DNA from: JAAUTG01 sp964458705
Lineage (GTDB): Bacteria > Bacteroidota > Bacteroidia > Chitinophagales > Saprospiraceae
DNA: 64,000 nt
Assembly: GCA_964458705.1 (NCBI GenBank)
Contig: CAYWKD010000014.1
Coordinates: 14,640-78,639 of the forward strand
Reading direction: 5' to 3'
How positions within the stretch are numbered: position 1 is the first letter of the stretch; each line of letters opens with the position of its first letter. Under the pieces are notes generated by a model. It ran no database searches and had not been told where the DNA came from. It worked only from the letters and a program-made list of their open reading frames with translations. Shown here piece after piece: positions 43,045-52,102 of the stretch. Made by a program: the position numbers and the translations under genes.

Positions 43045-43121
43045 CCAAAGAATCCAAAAGAATATATGTTCATGGGATTACTTATGTTCGTAGTCGAGTA
43101 GTAACTCGACTACTTTTTTTT
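43045..43121 (+). ncRNA. Hairpin unit 5
   Basis: Upstream sequence CCACCAAAGAATCCAAAAGA resembles unit 4, then the box at 43066-43078, 11 bases, and the stem GTAGTCGAG (43090-43098), loop TAGTAA, CTCGACTAC (43105-43113) followed by eight T (43114-43121). It is the strongest terminator of the series. It has no separate promoter that I can identify and may be the end of the unit 4 transcript. Confidence 0.55.
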
Positions 43122-43247
43122 GTCCATTTCCATCTACAATTATTTCAGATGAACTCTTCTGATTGCATACCTGTTTGTGCATTTAAGATGAGACTTATCC
43201 TTTTTCCTTTTCTTTACACTCTTTGCAGTTTACTTCATACTAAATAG

Positions 43248-44339
43248 TTAGTACGTATTAGCACTACTCTTCCAAACTGCGCCCAATTCTTCTACTAAGA
43301 TATTGTCATAATAATCAGCCCGCTCGAAAAGATGCTCAAACAACTTAACGCCTGTCTCAACATTCAAATAGCGATCAAAAATAAGTAGAGAAAGTACGAT
43401 AGCACGACCGTCTGGCTTAATGCTGAATGTCAGACCTTCCACTTCAAGATTTTGTTGAAGGAGGTATTCGAGGATTGATTGCACATTTTGCGTGGGTAAC
43501 AAACATAAATAGGCATCTCCCATAATCAGTCCTGAGTCTTCGTGATAGGTGATGATGATTTTGGCACTCCCTCGTTGGATTTCCCAGCGGTCAACTCCTC
43601 GCCGACTGATGCGAGTATCATAACCTATTGTTTGAACAATCTCTTCTATGGTCTTTGCAACTCCTTTTGGCTCGTAATCTTTAATAGATGAAGTTAAGGT
43701 AATGTATGTGCCACAATTAGGGCATTGCTTAGTATGCTTTTCTTCAAAAACTATATTCTTGCATACGGTACATTTTACTGCACTCTTCCCTTTTCCTTGA
43801 TTAAAAGATTGAATAGCGGTGTTTAAATATTTTATTGGAAGTGCTAAACCTATGTTTACACCATTTTCGATAGTAAAAGTGTTAATGCCCACCAAGTTTC
43901 CCTCTTTATCTATTAGCGGTCCGCCACTACTGTGCGAGTTCAGGATAGCATCATGTAGAATGTAATCAATATTTGAGCGCTCCAAATCAATCTTGGAAAC
44001 GATCCCTTTTTTAAAGCTATATTTTAGCCCAAATGGATGCCCAATTGCAACCACTTCTTCTCCTACTTCAACAGAATTCTTCCACTTGAGCGGTGCTAAA
44101 TCTGGAGTATCCTTTAAGCTAGGGGCTTTTAAAAATGCTAAATCTTGAAGTTGATCTAAGTAGATAACCTCAGCCAACTGACGATTGAATAAAACACTTT
44201 CAACAATCACCTCCCGATTGTCGCGCACTACATGTTCATTAGTTACAATAATGCTTTTCTGAGGCAGCAAAAATCCAGTTCCTTCTTTACTGTAAGGAGT
44301 TGCAATTTGAACTACAATATTCTTAAAGGCCTCAATCAT
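43248..44339 (-). CDS. Trypsin-like serine protease with zinc ribbon and YbjN-like C-terminal domain
   Basis: 363 residues without signal peptide, so cytoplasmic. Residues 1-180 are an HtrA-type protease: His36 (TNEHVV), Asp66 (QDLAFLK) and Ser138 (HSSGGPL), with the IGHPFGL and GINTF strands. A CxxC...CxxC zinc ribbon follows (Cys190, 193, 206, 209). The final 140 residues (RWEIQRGSAKIIITYHEDSGLIMGD, LQQNLEVEGLTFSIKPDGRAIV) look like the YbjN/type III chaperone-like fold. No PDZ domain is present. The fusion of protease, ribbon and chaperone-like domain is uncommon, and its role is unknown; it follows the hairpin array. Confidence 0.8.
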   Translation of the reverse strand: MIEAFKNIVVQIATPYSKEGTGFLLPQKSIIVTNEHVVRDNREVIVESVLFNRQLAEVIYLDQLQDLAFLKAPSLKDTPDLAPLKWKNSVEVGEEVVAIGHPFGLKYSFKKGIVSKIDLERSNIDYILHDAILNSHSSGGPLIDKEGNLVGINTFTIENGVNIGLALPIKYLNTAIQSFNQGKGKSAVKCTVCKNIVFEEKHTKQCPNCGTYITLTSSIKDYEPKGVAKTIEEIVQTIGYDTRISRRGVDRWEIQRGSAKIIITYHEDSGLIMGDAYLCLLPTQNVQSILEYLLQQNLEVEGLTFSIKPDGRAIVLSLLIFDRYLNVETGVKLFEHLFERADYYDNILVEELGAVWKSSANTY

Positions 44340-44381
44340 AGCAATATAGGAAGTTTACTAACTCGATAATAGGTCGTTTCG

Positions 44382-45824
44382 CTATCTTTCCAATACTTCA
44401 AAAGCCCAGGCTCCCAAGCTAAAGGTTTGCCCATCCATTACTTGTAATGAACGCCTCGTGAAGGCATCTGAGTAGATGCCAGCGCAGTCCTCACAAGTGA
44501 TGCTTACAGTTTGTGCAACGGCACTCATGTTGATTATTACTATTACTTTATTATCTGCTTTTTCTCTTTGAAAAGCATAAACTTTTTGGTCGTTGTCGGT
44601 TGTAATTCTACTTGCTTTTCCACCTTTACTACCGTTCCAAAGGGCTTTATTACCATGCTTTAAATCAAGTAAAGTGGTATAGAAATCTTGCTTTGCATAA
44701 TTCCTCCATTTGATAGTATCTTTCTTAAAAAAAGCCAATTTTTTATCCAAAGGTTCTTCTTGACCCGAATAAATCAGAGGCATTCCATCTAATGTAAATG
44801 CTAAAACTGCCATCGCATCGGCTGCTTCGCCCATACGTTCACTAACTGTGCCAGCCCAAGAGTTCTCATCATGATTAGTGATGAAGTGCATTCTGTAAGC
44901 ATCATCAGAGTACTTTTTTTCTGTTTCTTGTAGCCATCTGTCAATAGAAGCTAAGCTATCTTTTCCCTGAGCAATGTCATTCATTAGATGATGGAACGAC
45001 CAAGCGTAACACATTGCAAAAAGACTATCCGTATTTACTTGCTCTTCTATCTCTGCTTCTGCAAGCATAAAAATAGCTGGATTTGCTGCCCTCAATTTAG
45101 GAATAGCGACTTGCCAGAAATCTATTGGTACGCCGTGTGCTACATCCATTCTAAAGCCATCAACTCCAATATCATTCACCCAATAAAGTAGATCAGCGAT
45201 CATATTTACTCGCATTGCTTGATTATCATAATTTAAGTCTGCCACATCTGTCCAGCCCCAAGATTCACCTGTTTCTGGATTGATAGGATCTGTGATTGTA
45301 TCAGCTATTTGCGTATAATATTCTGGATGTTCTGCGATCCAAACATGATCCCAACCTGTATGATTTGGCACCCAATCTAAAATGATTTTCATGTCGTAGT
45401 CATGTGCTGCATTAAGTAGCTTTTTGAAATCTTCCATTGTCCCAAATTCAGGATTGATCGCCTTGAAATCTGATACAGCATAATAGCTCCCCAAATATTG
45501 TTTGCGTTCTTCTTCATCGGTTATTTCCTGCACCATGAGATCACCTTGAGCTTTTCGCTTCGTTTCTGAAATCGGGAAGATGGGCATTAACCATAAAATA
45601 TCTACCCCCATTTTTTTCAGTCGCTCCAAGTGTTTTTCTCTAAAGGCATTAAATGTTCCTTCTTGGGTATGCTGCCGAATATTTACTTCATATATATTAG
45701 CATTCTTAGACCAATCGGGAGCGGCGGATGCTACTTGAACGGATGTCTTTGCAGGCGTGGATTGCTGGCAAGAATAGGAAATGAAAAGGTAGGCTAATAA
45801 AGTGACTAAGAGTATATGTCTCAT
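44382..45824 (-). CDS. Alpha-amylase family lipoprotein (GH13)
   Basis: 480 residues with a lipoprotein signal (LAYLFISYSC). GH13 TIM barrel: DWVPNHTGWDH (region I), DGFRMDVAHG (region II with the nucleophile Asp), LAEAEIEE (acid/base Glu) and ITNHDENS (transition-state Asp). All catalytic residues are present. The short C-terminal sheet (VIVIINMSAVAQTVSI) is typical. Located outside the cytoplasm on the inner or outer membrane, it probably processes alpha-glucans. It lies 42 bases upstream of the protease gene and is in the same orientation. Confidence 0.9.
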   Translation of the reverse strand: MRHILLVTLLAYLFISYSCQQSTPAKTSVQVASAAPDWSKNANIYEVNIRQHTQEGTFNAFREKHLERLKKMGVDILWLMPIFPISETKRKAQGDLMVQEITDEEERKQYLGSYYAVSDFKAINPEFGTMEDFKKLLNAAHDYDMKIILDWVPNHTGWDHVWIAEHPEYYTQIADTITDPINPETGESWGWTDVADLNYDNQAMRVNMIADLLYWVNDIGVDGFRMDVAHGVPIDFWQVAIPKLRAANPAIFMLAEAEIEEQVNTDSLFAMCYAWSFHHLMNDIAQGKDSLASIDRWLQETEKKYSDDAYRMHFITNHDENSWAGTVSERMGEAADAMAVLAFTLDGMPLIYSGQEEPLDKKLAFFKKDTIKWRNYAKQDFYTTLLDLKHGNKALWNGSKGGKASRITTDNDQKVYAFQREKADNKVIVIINMSAVAQTVSITCEDCAGIYSDAFTRRSLQVMDGQTFSLGAWAFEVLER

Positions 45825-46070
45825 GTTATTGCACTTATTTTATGATGAAGATAAACAGATATTAGATGAATATAATCAAATATTCTTACCCTTTGAAAGA
45901 AGTAGCAAAAGTTTAAAGGGTTTTCTTGCAAAAAAATTATCTGTTTCAAAAATAGGCATATTTTACGCCTATTCCTTTTGTTGTCTCTTAAATTTGATGC
46001 TTCATCATTTTATGAGGCTTTTCAAAAAATGTTGTACTTTTACTTGTATTGTAATCAAGAAAAAAGCAGC

Positions 46071-47348
46071 ATGCTAGTAGTCTATTACATACTAAAAGGA
46101 ATTACAAAATTTGTACTTCGCATTTACTACCCCAAAACGACAATACTCAATCGGGAGCGTTTGAGGTTCAGTGAACCCACTATTCTAGCCTGTAGCCATC
46201 CAAATACAATGATGGATCCGCTGCACGTTGCTGCTCGCACAAAAAAGCCAGTGCATTTTTTGGCAAATGCTAATTTGTTTGCTTCTACATTTGGCAATTG
46301 GTTTTATAGCAATTTTTTTTGTATTCCGATTTCTCGACAAATTGACGACCGAAAGAAAGTTAACAATGAGCATTCGTTTAGCAGAGTGAGTGAGTTTCTC
46401 TCGGGGGGTGGTTGCTTGTGGATTGCACCAGAGGGGGGAAGCTACTGGGGCAGGCATTGGATGTCCCTGAAAACTGGTACAGCTCGAATGGCGCTGCTAG
46501 CGGAGGCAGAAAATGACTTTAATCTAGGACTCCGCATCCTGCCGATTGGTTTAAACTACGAGGCGCCCAATTATTTTGGCACAAAAATCGTCATCAATGT
46601 CGGCGCTCCAATGGAAATTAAAACTTACAAGGAGGCATACGCTAAGGGCTTTAGAAATGCAGCAAAAATACTAACAGAAGACCTAGAAGAACGCCTGAAA
46701 GAACTAGAAATATCGCCGTCGGATGAAGAAGAAGATAGCATTTTGGAGAAGGTGGAAATTGTGCTACAAAATGAACTGCCAGCATCCAACAGAGCAGAGT
46801 TTTTCAGAACAAAAGCTATGCTAAAACACATCCAAGAAAACGAGCCAACGGCACTAAAAAATCAAATTGACGATTACTTCACGACACTAAAAGATCGAAA
46901 AATATCTGATCGAGCAGTCATGCAGTTTTATCGTTTGAGCAAAGCTAGAAAATGGGCAGACTGGCTATGGATTGTGGGCGGCTTTCCACTTTTTATTTAT
47001 GGACTGATTAACAGTGCTTTGCCGTCGTTTATTCCCTACTATTTTACAAATAGTCGGCAGCCCTACATCGGGTATCGTGCAACTGTAAAGATGGTGATTG
47101 GTCTATTTACTTTCCCCATTTTTTATACTTTACAAACGGCGCTGATTCACTATTATTTTCAAAATGACTGGTTGACGCTTTGCTATTTTTTGAGCCTTAT
47201 TCCTACTGGGCTGTTTGCTTGGCATTACTTTAATTGGTCTCTGGGCGTTGTTATGCGCTGGAAAATCAATCGCTTCACCAGAAGCCTGCAACAGCAATTT
47301 GTCAGCACACGCAAACAGATCGTGGAAGCTCTGATTGAATTAAGTTAA
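46071..47348 (+). CDS. Membrane acyltransferase, PlsC-like
   Basis: 425 residues from the ATG at 46071 with AAAAAAGCAGC upstream; the longer frame from 45978 starts within the divergent intergenic space and is unlikely. Acyltransferase motif I is SHPNTMMDP, spaced His-X5-Asp as in the HPN-type bacterial subgroup; motif II FCIPISR; motif III APEGGSYW; motif IV LPIGLNYEA. Two hydrophobic helices near the end (WIVGGFPLFIYGLI and MVIGLFTFPIFYTL) anchor it in the inner membrane. Probably adds an acyl chain to a glycerolipid; the acceptor is not clear. Confidence 0.85.
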   Translation: MLVVYYILKGITKFVLRIYYPKTTILNRERLRFSEPTILACSHPNTMMDPLHVAARTKKPVHFLANANLFASTFGNWFYSNFFCIPISRQIDDRKKVNNEHSFSRVSEFLSGGGCLWIAPEGGSYWGRHWMSLKTGTARMALLAEAENDFNLGLRILPIGLNYEAPNYFGTKIVINVGAPMEIKTYKEAYAKGFRNAAKILTEDLEERLKELEISPSDEEEDSILEKVEIVLQNELPASNRAEFFRTKAMLKHIQENEPTALKNQIDDYFTTLKDRKISDRAVMQFYRLSKARKWADWLWIVGGFPLFIYGLINSALPSFIPYYFTNSRQPYIGYRATVKMVIGLFTFPIFYTLQTALIHYYFQNDWLTLCYFLSLIPTGLFAWHYFNWSLGVVMRWKINRFTRSLQQQFVSTRKQIVEALIELS

Positions 47349-47440
47349 AATTTGGACGAACCAAGTGCGAAGTAACTCGGAAAGCCTCACTTTTTATTTT
47401 TTTCACCTACTTTAGTGATAATTTTAAAAGAAAATATACC

Positions 47441-48619
47441 ATGAAGTTGATCTATTACTTTTGGCTTTCTACGATCTTTTTGGGTATTGGCTGCTCTAGT
47501 CCATCACCCATTACGGGAACAATTAAAATGCCTGCTGGCAGTGATTGGGCATCAAAAGTCTATCTTCTTCAACCTGAAAACTTTGAGGGTATTGCAGCGA
47601 GTTATCTTGGCACAGTCATCGACTCTGCTGTGATAAAAGAAGATGGAAGTTTTGCCTTCAATCATCTACCTAATGCAGCAGAAAAGGTACTATTGCAAGT
47701 AGCTATTCAAAAAAAGGAGGAGCGGTTTCCAAATAAGTTAAACAATACTGATCTGACAACAGCCAATTATTTTCCAATTGTTTGGAGTGATGGAGAACAA
47801 CTAACAATAAGTACAGATGCCGCCCACTTTCAACAGCGTTTTACGATTAATAACCCTTCGGCTGAAAATGCTGCCTTGCTTCAGCTTCGAGATATTCGAT
47901 ACAATGCTTTTGAAAAATATCTTTCTGGCAATAAACAACACGAAGAAGACCAACTGCTTGAAGCAGAGACTGCTTTCCTAAGTTTTCAAAAGACATTAAT
48001 GGAGTTTGCTGAAGAAGCTACCCTTTTGCTACCTGCCTTAGTGGCTATTAGATGGGTGAGTGTGAACGGCAATTATGAGCGCATTCCTGAATTTATTTTT
48101 GGACAATGTCAAAAATGGCAAGCCCTCGCCCCTCAAAATGAGTGGGTGCAGCAACTTTGCAAAAAAGGTAATAGAGCAGCACTGCCCGTAATGATAGGTG
48201 ATGAGATTCCTGACTTTCCCTTGCCCATGTTATCAGGAGAAAAGGCTGCGCTACAATCGCTTTTGGGTGAAAAATTGACCATTATTGATCTTTGGGCTTC
48301 TTGGTGTGCGCCTTGTCGCCGTGAAAATCGAAGAACGCTTGTGCCGATTTGGGAAAAATATCAAAAAAAAGGCGTTCAAATTATTGGCTATGCACTAGAT
48401 GCAGACCAAGCCACTTGGGAGGATGCCATCAATAAAGATGGTGCAAATCGCTGGTTGCACGCTTCTCATTTACAAGGCGATGATTCCCCATTTTTTAAAA
48501 GACTACGGATTTCGACTATTCCAGCGAATTATCTTGTGAATAGCAATGGAGAAGTAGTTGCTAAGAATTTGCATGGTGAGACACTTACTCGTTTTGTTGA
48601 GGACTTTTTAAGGGAATAG
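47441..48619 (+). CDS. TlpA-like thioredoxin-fold lipoprotein
   Basis: 392 residues with a lipobox (FLGIGCSS). Residues about 25-240 form a beta-rich plus helical region similar to the N-terminal DUF4369-type domain of Bacteroidetes thiol proteins. Residues about 250-390 are a thioredoxin domain with active site WCAPC (Cys289 and Cys292) and the cis-proline loop STIPANYLV. Likely reduces disulfides in the periplasm. The tail (ETLTRFVEDFLRE) closes the fold. It follows the acyltransferase after 92 bases. Confidence 0.88.
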   Translation: MKLIYYFWLSTIFLGIGCSSPSPITGTIKMPAGSDWASKVYLLQPENFEGIAASYLGTVIDSAVIKEDGSFAFNHLPNAAEKVLLQVAIQKKEERFPNKLNNTDLTTANYFPIVWSDGEQLTISTDAAHFQQRFTINNPSAENAALLQLRDIRYNAFEKYLSGNKQHEEDQLLEAETAFLSFQKTLMEFAEEATLLLPALVAIRWVSVNGNYERIPEFIFGQCQKWQALAPQNEWVQQLCKKGNRAALPVMIGDEIPDFPLPMLSGEKAALQSLLGEKLTIIDLWASWCAPCRRENRRTLVPIWEKYQKKGVQIIGYALDADQATWEDAINKDGANRWLHASHLQGDDSPFFKRLRISTIPANYLVNSNGEVVAKNLHGETLTRFVEDFLRE

Positions 48620-48697
48620 CTCGGTTTTTAAATGCTCGGAATTAAATAGCTACTCTAATCAATTCTCGTATCTTTACCACGAGGAAATCAAAACGGT

Positions 48698-50530
48698 ATG
48701 AACTACTTTTTCTCTAATATTCTTGATCGAGTTACCACCTTCCTCGAACGCTTAGTCGGAACAAAATATGTGCCAGGAATGGGGGCTATTCCTCACGTGG
48801 GTGGAGTCTATTTTCGAGTTTGGGCACCTCATGCTCACGAAGTGTATGTAACAGGTAGTTTTAATGATTGGCAAAGAAAGACTTATCGACTAAGGCATGA
48901 AGCCAATGGCTACTTTGGAGGTAATGTTCCGATCGCAAAGGTCGGTGATGAATATCGGTTTTTCCTTGAAACGCCTACTGGAACATACATGCGAAATGAT
49001 CCTTACGGAAAGGCAGTAACACATTCTAATGGCAACAGCCTTGTATTTGATCCTGCTTTCGATTGGGGAGAGGATGAGCAATTTCGCATTGCCAACTGGA
49101 ATGAGCTAGTGATCTATGAACTACACGTTGGGACGTTTAGCCGCAGCGACATTAACAAGCCCGGAAATTTGTATGACGCAATGCAGCGTTTGGACTATCT
49201 AAAAGACTTAGGGATAAATGCGATTCATTTAATGCCAGTTACTGAATTTCCAGGTGATCTTTCTTGGGGCTATAATCCTGCTCATCCTTTTGCTGTTGAG
49301 ATGTACTATGGCGGTGCAACAGCACTAAAGCAATTCATCAAAACTGCTCATCGAAAAGGGATAGCAGTAATTATTGATGTGGTCTATAATCACTTTGGAC
49401 CTAGCGATTTGGATTTGTGGCAGTTCGATGGTTGGTCGCAGGATAATGGCGGAGGCATATATTTTTACAATGACTGGCGCGCTAAAACACCATGGGGACA
49501 TACCCGCCCGGATTATGGCAGACAAGAAGTGAGACAGTACATTAGAGACAATGCTTTGATGTGGCTAGAGGAGTTTCATGCAGACGGCTTGCGGGTAGAT
49601 ATGACGGCGTACATCCGTAACGTAAACGCAGACGGCAATCTTGCTAATGATATTCCTGATGGACACCAATTGTTAAAATGGATCAATCAAGAAGTTAATG
49701 TGCGCTTCCCTCATAAAATTGTGATTGCCGAAGATATGCACCAGTTAGACTATGTAACTGAGCGGTTGGAAAATGGAGGACTGGGATTCGACTCGCAGTG
49801 GGATGCTAAATTTGTACATACCATTCGAGCTATACTGATTCAAGCTAAGGATGAGTATCGCAATCTCATTGCTGCTGAAGATGCCATTCTGCACAAGTAC
49901 AATGGCGATGCTTTTCGTAGAGTCATTTATACGGAATCGCATGATGAAGTTGCCAATGGCAGGGCACGTCTTCCAGAAGACATCAATCCGGGTATGGCAG
50001 ATAGTTGGTTTTCTAAAAAGAAAGCTGCATTAGGGGCAATTATGGTGATGACTGCTCCCGGTATTCCAATGATCTTTCAAGGGCAGCCACTGCTAGAGGA
50101 TAAATGGTTCTCTGATACTGATCCTTTGGATTGGCAGCGGTTAGAAGCGTTTAGTGGAAATGTGAAACTCTATCAGCATTTAATTCGATTGCGTAGAAAT
50201 TGGTACGATCATACCAGAGGATTATTAGGACACAACACAAAGACTATTTATTTGGATCAGCAGCAAAAAGTGTTGGTTTATCATCGTTGGATTATTGCAG
50301 GTCCGAAGGATAGTGTAGTAGTAGCGTTGAATCTCTCTAACCAAAGGCATGAGCATATTGAATTGCGATTTCCTTTTCCTGCACACTGGTACACTCGGTT
50401 TAATAGTGATGCTAAAATTTATGATGAGTCCTATTCCAACTATGGCGTAGCTAGTGTAAGCACCGATCAACAATCAAAGGGTATTATTAAACTAGCTCCT
50501 TACAGCGGAATTGTTATGTCAGTGGACTAA
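48698..50530 (+). CDS. GH13 glucan branching enzyme-like protein
   Basis: 610 residues. N-terminal CBM48-type domain (residues about 30-130: YFRVWAPHAHEVYVTGSFNDW), a TIM barrel with region I DVVYNHFGPSD, region II DGLRVDMTAYI (nucleophile Asp), region III VIAEDMHQ (acid/base Glu) and region IV TESHDEVAN, and an all-beta C-terminal domain. These match branching enzymes (GlgB) and the related trehalohydrolase TreZ; the WGYNPAHPFAVE and YGGATALKQF segments favour GlgB. The final call between the two needs comparison. Convergent with hisC, overlapping by 4 bases. Confidence 0.88.
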   Translation: MNYFFSNILDRVTTFLERLVGTKYVPGMGAIPHVGGVYFRVWAPHAHEVYVTGSFNDWQRKTYRLRHEANGYFGGNVPIAKVGDEYRFFLETPTGTYMRNDPYGKAVTHSNGNSLVFDPAFDWGEDEQFRIANWNELVIYELHVGTFSRSDINKPGNLYDAMQRLDYLKDLGINAIHLMPVTEFPGDLSWGYNPAHPFAVEMYYGGATALKQFIKTAHRKGIAVIIDVVYNHFGPSDLDLWQFDGWSQDNGGGIYFYNDWRAKTPWGHTRPDYGRQEVRQYIRDNALMWLEEFHADGLRVDMTAYIRNVNADGNLANDIPDGHQLLKWINQEVNVRFPHKIVIAEDMHQLDYVTERLENGGLGFDSQWDAKFVHTIRAILIQAKDEYRNLIAAEDAILHKYNGDAFRRVIYTESHDEVANGRARLPEDINPGMADSWFSKKKAALGAIMVMTAPGIPMIFQGQPLLEDKWFSDTDPLDWQRLEAFSGNVKLYQHLIRLRRNWYDHTRGLLGHNTKTIYLDQQQKVLVYHRWIIAGPKDSVVVALNLSNQRHEHIELRFPFPAHWYTRFNSDAKIYDESYSNYGVASVSTDQQSKGIIKLAPYSGIVMSVD

Positions 50531-51561
50531 GTGTAAAAACGAAGTGCTTCTAGCAATCGTTGATTCTCGCTTTGCGTACCAACAGTAATGCGTAAACAAC
50601 CGTCACAAAGGGGTACTTGTGAGCGATTTCGGACAATTATTTTTTGATGGACTAAATGGTCGTACAATCTATTCGGCTCTTCAACTTTGACAAGTAAAAA
50701 GTTAGCGGCAGAAGGATAAATCTGTTCAACAAAATCAAAATTTGCTAATGAAGGTAGTAGCTTTTCTCGTTCGTGAAGGATACTAGCCGTATTGGTTTTG
50801 TAGGTGTCGTAGTTGACCAGAGCTGCCAAGGCTGCTTTTTGAGTCAATAAATTGACATTATAAGGAGGTTTGACTTTATTAAACAACTCAATGATCTCTT
50901 TGGAAGCATATGCCATACCCAGTCGAACGGCAGCCATTCCCCAAGCCTTCGAGAAAGTCTGCATGATGACCAAGTTGGGATACTGGAGCAGTAAAGAAGA
51001 AAAGCTAGGTTGTTTAGAAAAATCAATGTACGCTTCATCTACTACGACTATGCCATCAAACTGCTCAATCAATGCTGCCACTAACGTTGGGTTGATATCA
51101 TTTCCTGTTGGATTATTAGGGCTACACAAAAAAAGCAGTTTTGAATGTTTGTCGCAAGCGGTGAGTATTGCTTCTATATTAGGTTGGAAATCAGGATTTA
51201 ACAGCACTTCTCGTACTTCTACATCTGCAATATTAGCACTTACTTTATACATGCCATAAGTAGGCGGTACAGTTATAATATGATCTATACGAGGTTCACA
51301 GAAAATCCGAATAAGTAAGTCTATTGCCTCATCACTTCCATTACCTAAGAAAATGTTCTCGGTGGGTACATTTTTGATGATACTTAATTGCTGCTTCAAG
51401 TTGTGTTGTAGAGGATCTGGATAGCGGTTCAAGCCTGTATCAAAAGGGTTTTCATTAGCATCTAAAAAAACGTCTGCTTCTCCTTTAAATTCATGTCTTG
51501 CTGAGGAGTAAGGAGCTAAGTTTAAAATGTTTTTTCTGACGTATTGCTGAATCGTTGTCAT
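50527..51561 (-). CDS. hisC: Histidinol-phosphate aminotransferase
   Basis: 344 residues, PLP enzyme, class II. It has the family start RKNILNLAPYSSARHEFKGEADVFLDANENPF, GNGSDEAIDLLIR, CSPNNPTGN, VVDEAYIDFS, the Schiff-base lysine in QTFSKAWGMAAVRLG, and the carboxylate-binding Arg segment NRSQVPLCDGCLRITVG. Length normal. It converts imidazole-acetol phosphate plus glutamate. It stands alone, whereas his genes usually form an operon, so the rest of the pathway is elsewhere. Stop overlaps the branching-enzyme stop. Confidence 0.93.
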   Translation of the reverse strand: MTTIQQYVRKNILNLAPYSSARHEFKGEADVFLDANENPFDTGLNRYPDPLQHNLKQQLSIIKNVPTENIFLGNGSDEAIDLLIRIFCEPRIDHIITVPPTYGMYKVSANIADVEVREVLLNPDFQPNIEAILTACDKHSKLLFLCSPNNPTGNDINPTLVAALIEQFDGIVVVDEAYIDFSKQPSFSSLLLQYPNLVIMQTFSKAWGMAAVRLGMAYASKEIIELFNKVKPPYNVNLLTQKAALAALVNYDTYKTNTASILHEREKLLPSLANFDFVEQIYPSAANFLLVKVEEPNRLYDHLVHQKIIVRNRSQVPLCDGCLRITVGTQSENQRLLEALRFYT

Positions 51562-51765
51562 GGTGCTAGAAGCGTTTGAGTATGGAGTTGGTGCATTTAA
51601 AAAATAACCTTACATTTATCTTAATATGTGAATTATTACTTTTGTTGAACAGATTTTGAGGCGTATTCACTACGGAAAAATTGGAATCACTATAATGTCT
51701 ACATGAAGGCTTCATCTAAAAAGATAAGACTTTCTTTTCTTCCCTGTTACTTAATCGCCTGCAAT

Positions 51766-51809
51766 AAAAAATTGCTCCACACATAATTAGATATATGGGA
51801 GCAATTTTT
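51766..51809 (-). terminator. Rho-independent terminator downstream of rpmF
   Basis: A 12-bp perfect stem AAAAATTGCTCC (51766-51777/8) with GGAGCAATTTTT (51798-51809); on the minus strand the second arm is followed by TTTATTGC. It lies 30 bases after the rpmF stop and ends the DUF177-rpmF transcript. Confidence 0.85.
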
Positions 51810-51838
51810 GCCTTTTTACCTCAACGCAAACTCAATCT

Positions 51839-52045
51839 TTATTCTTCGTCATCTTCAAATTCAACTGCTTTAACTAAAATGCGACCTCTATATCTCAGAT
51901 TTTCATCTTCATCGTAGTAAGCTCTATGATAAAGGTGCTTTTCTCCTGTTACAGAGCAAGTTGAAATCTGAGGTAGTTCAGCTTTATAATGTGTTCTGCG
52001 CTTACGCTTACGTTGCTTTGATATTCTACTTTTAGGATGTGCCAT
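51839..52045 (-). CDS. rpmF: 50S ribosomal protein L32
   Basis: 68 residues, starting MAHPKSRISKQRKRKRRTHY with the usual KRR basic head. The four zinc cysteines of some L32 proteins are not present (one Cys only, TCSVTGE), so this is a zinc-independent type as seen in this phylum. The acidic tail VKAVEFEDDEE is an extension. Follows the DUF177 gene after 57 bases in the classical pair. Confidence 0.96.
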   Translation of the reverse strand: MAHPKSRISKQRKRKRRTHYKAELPQISTCSVTGEKHLYHRAYYDEDENLRYRGRILVKAVEFEDDEE

Positions 52046-52102
52046 CGCTCAATTATTTATATCTGTTATTCCTAATGTTAACTTTACTAAAAAGTTCTAT
52101 TC

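Larger units (their letters stand above)
41937..43247. other. 1.3-kb intergenic region with repeated hairpin units
   Basis: A long gap between a DksA-like gene and a protease gene. It holds five copies of a 13-nt box, four plus-strand hairpins with T-runs, two promoter-like stretches with the same internal spacing and one 111-bp inverted-repeat element, all listed separately. A TTATTTTCACA-type word recurs near 42183, 42245, 42749 and 42826. Outside these units the sequence is AT-rich without recognisable genes. An 85-codon frame at 42990-43247 crosses two of the hairpins and is not credible. Confidence 0.75.

Noticed and set aside
42373..43078. CRISPR-like array of the 13-nt box
   Set aside because: The copies are spaced 147, 126, 327 and 93 bases apart, the box is too short, and each is followed by its own hairpin rather than a spacer. 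No cas gene is present.
42990..43247. 85-codon plus-strand frame in the hairpin region
   Set aside because: It crosses the stems and T-runs of units 4 and 5 and its product has no recognisable pattern.
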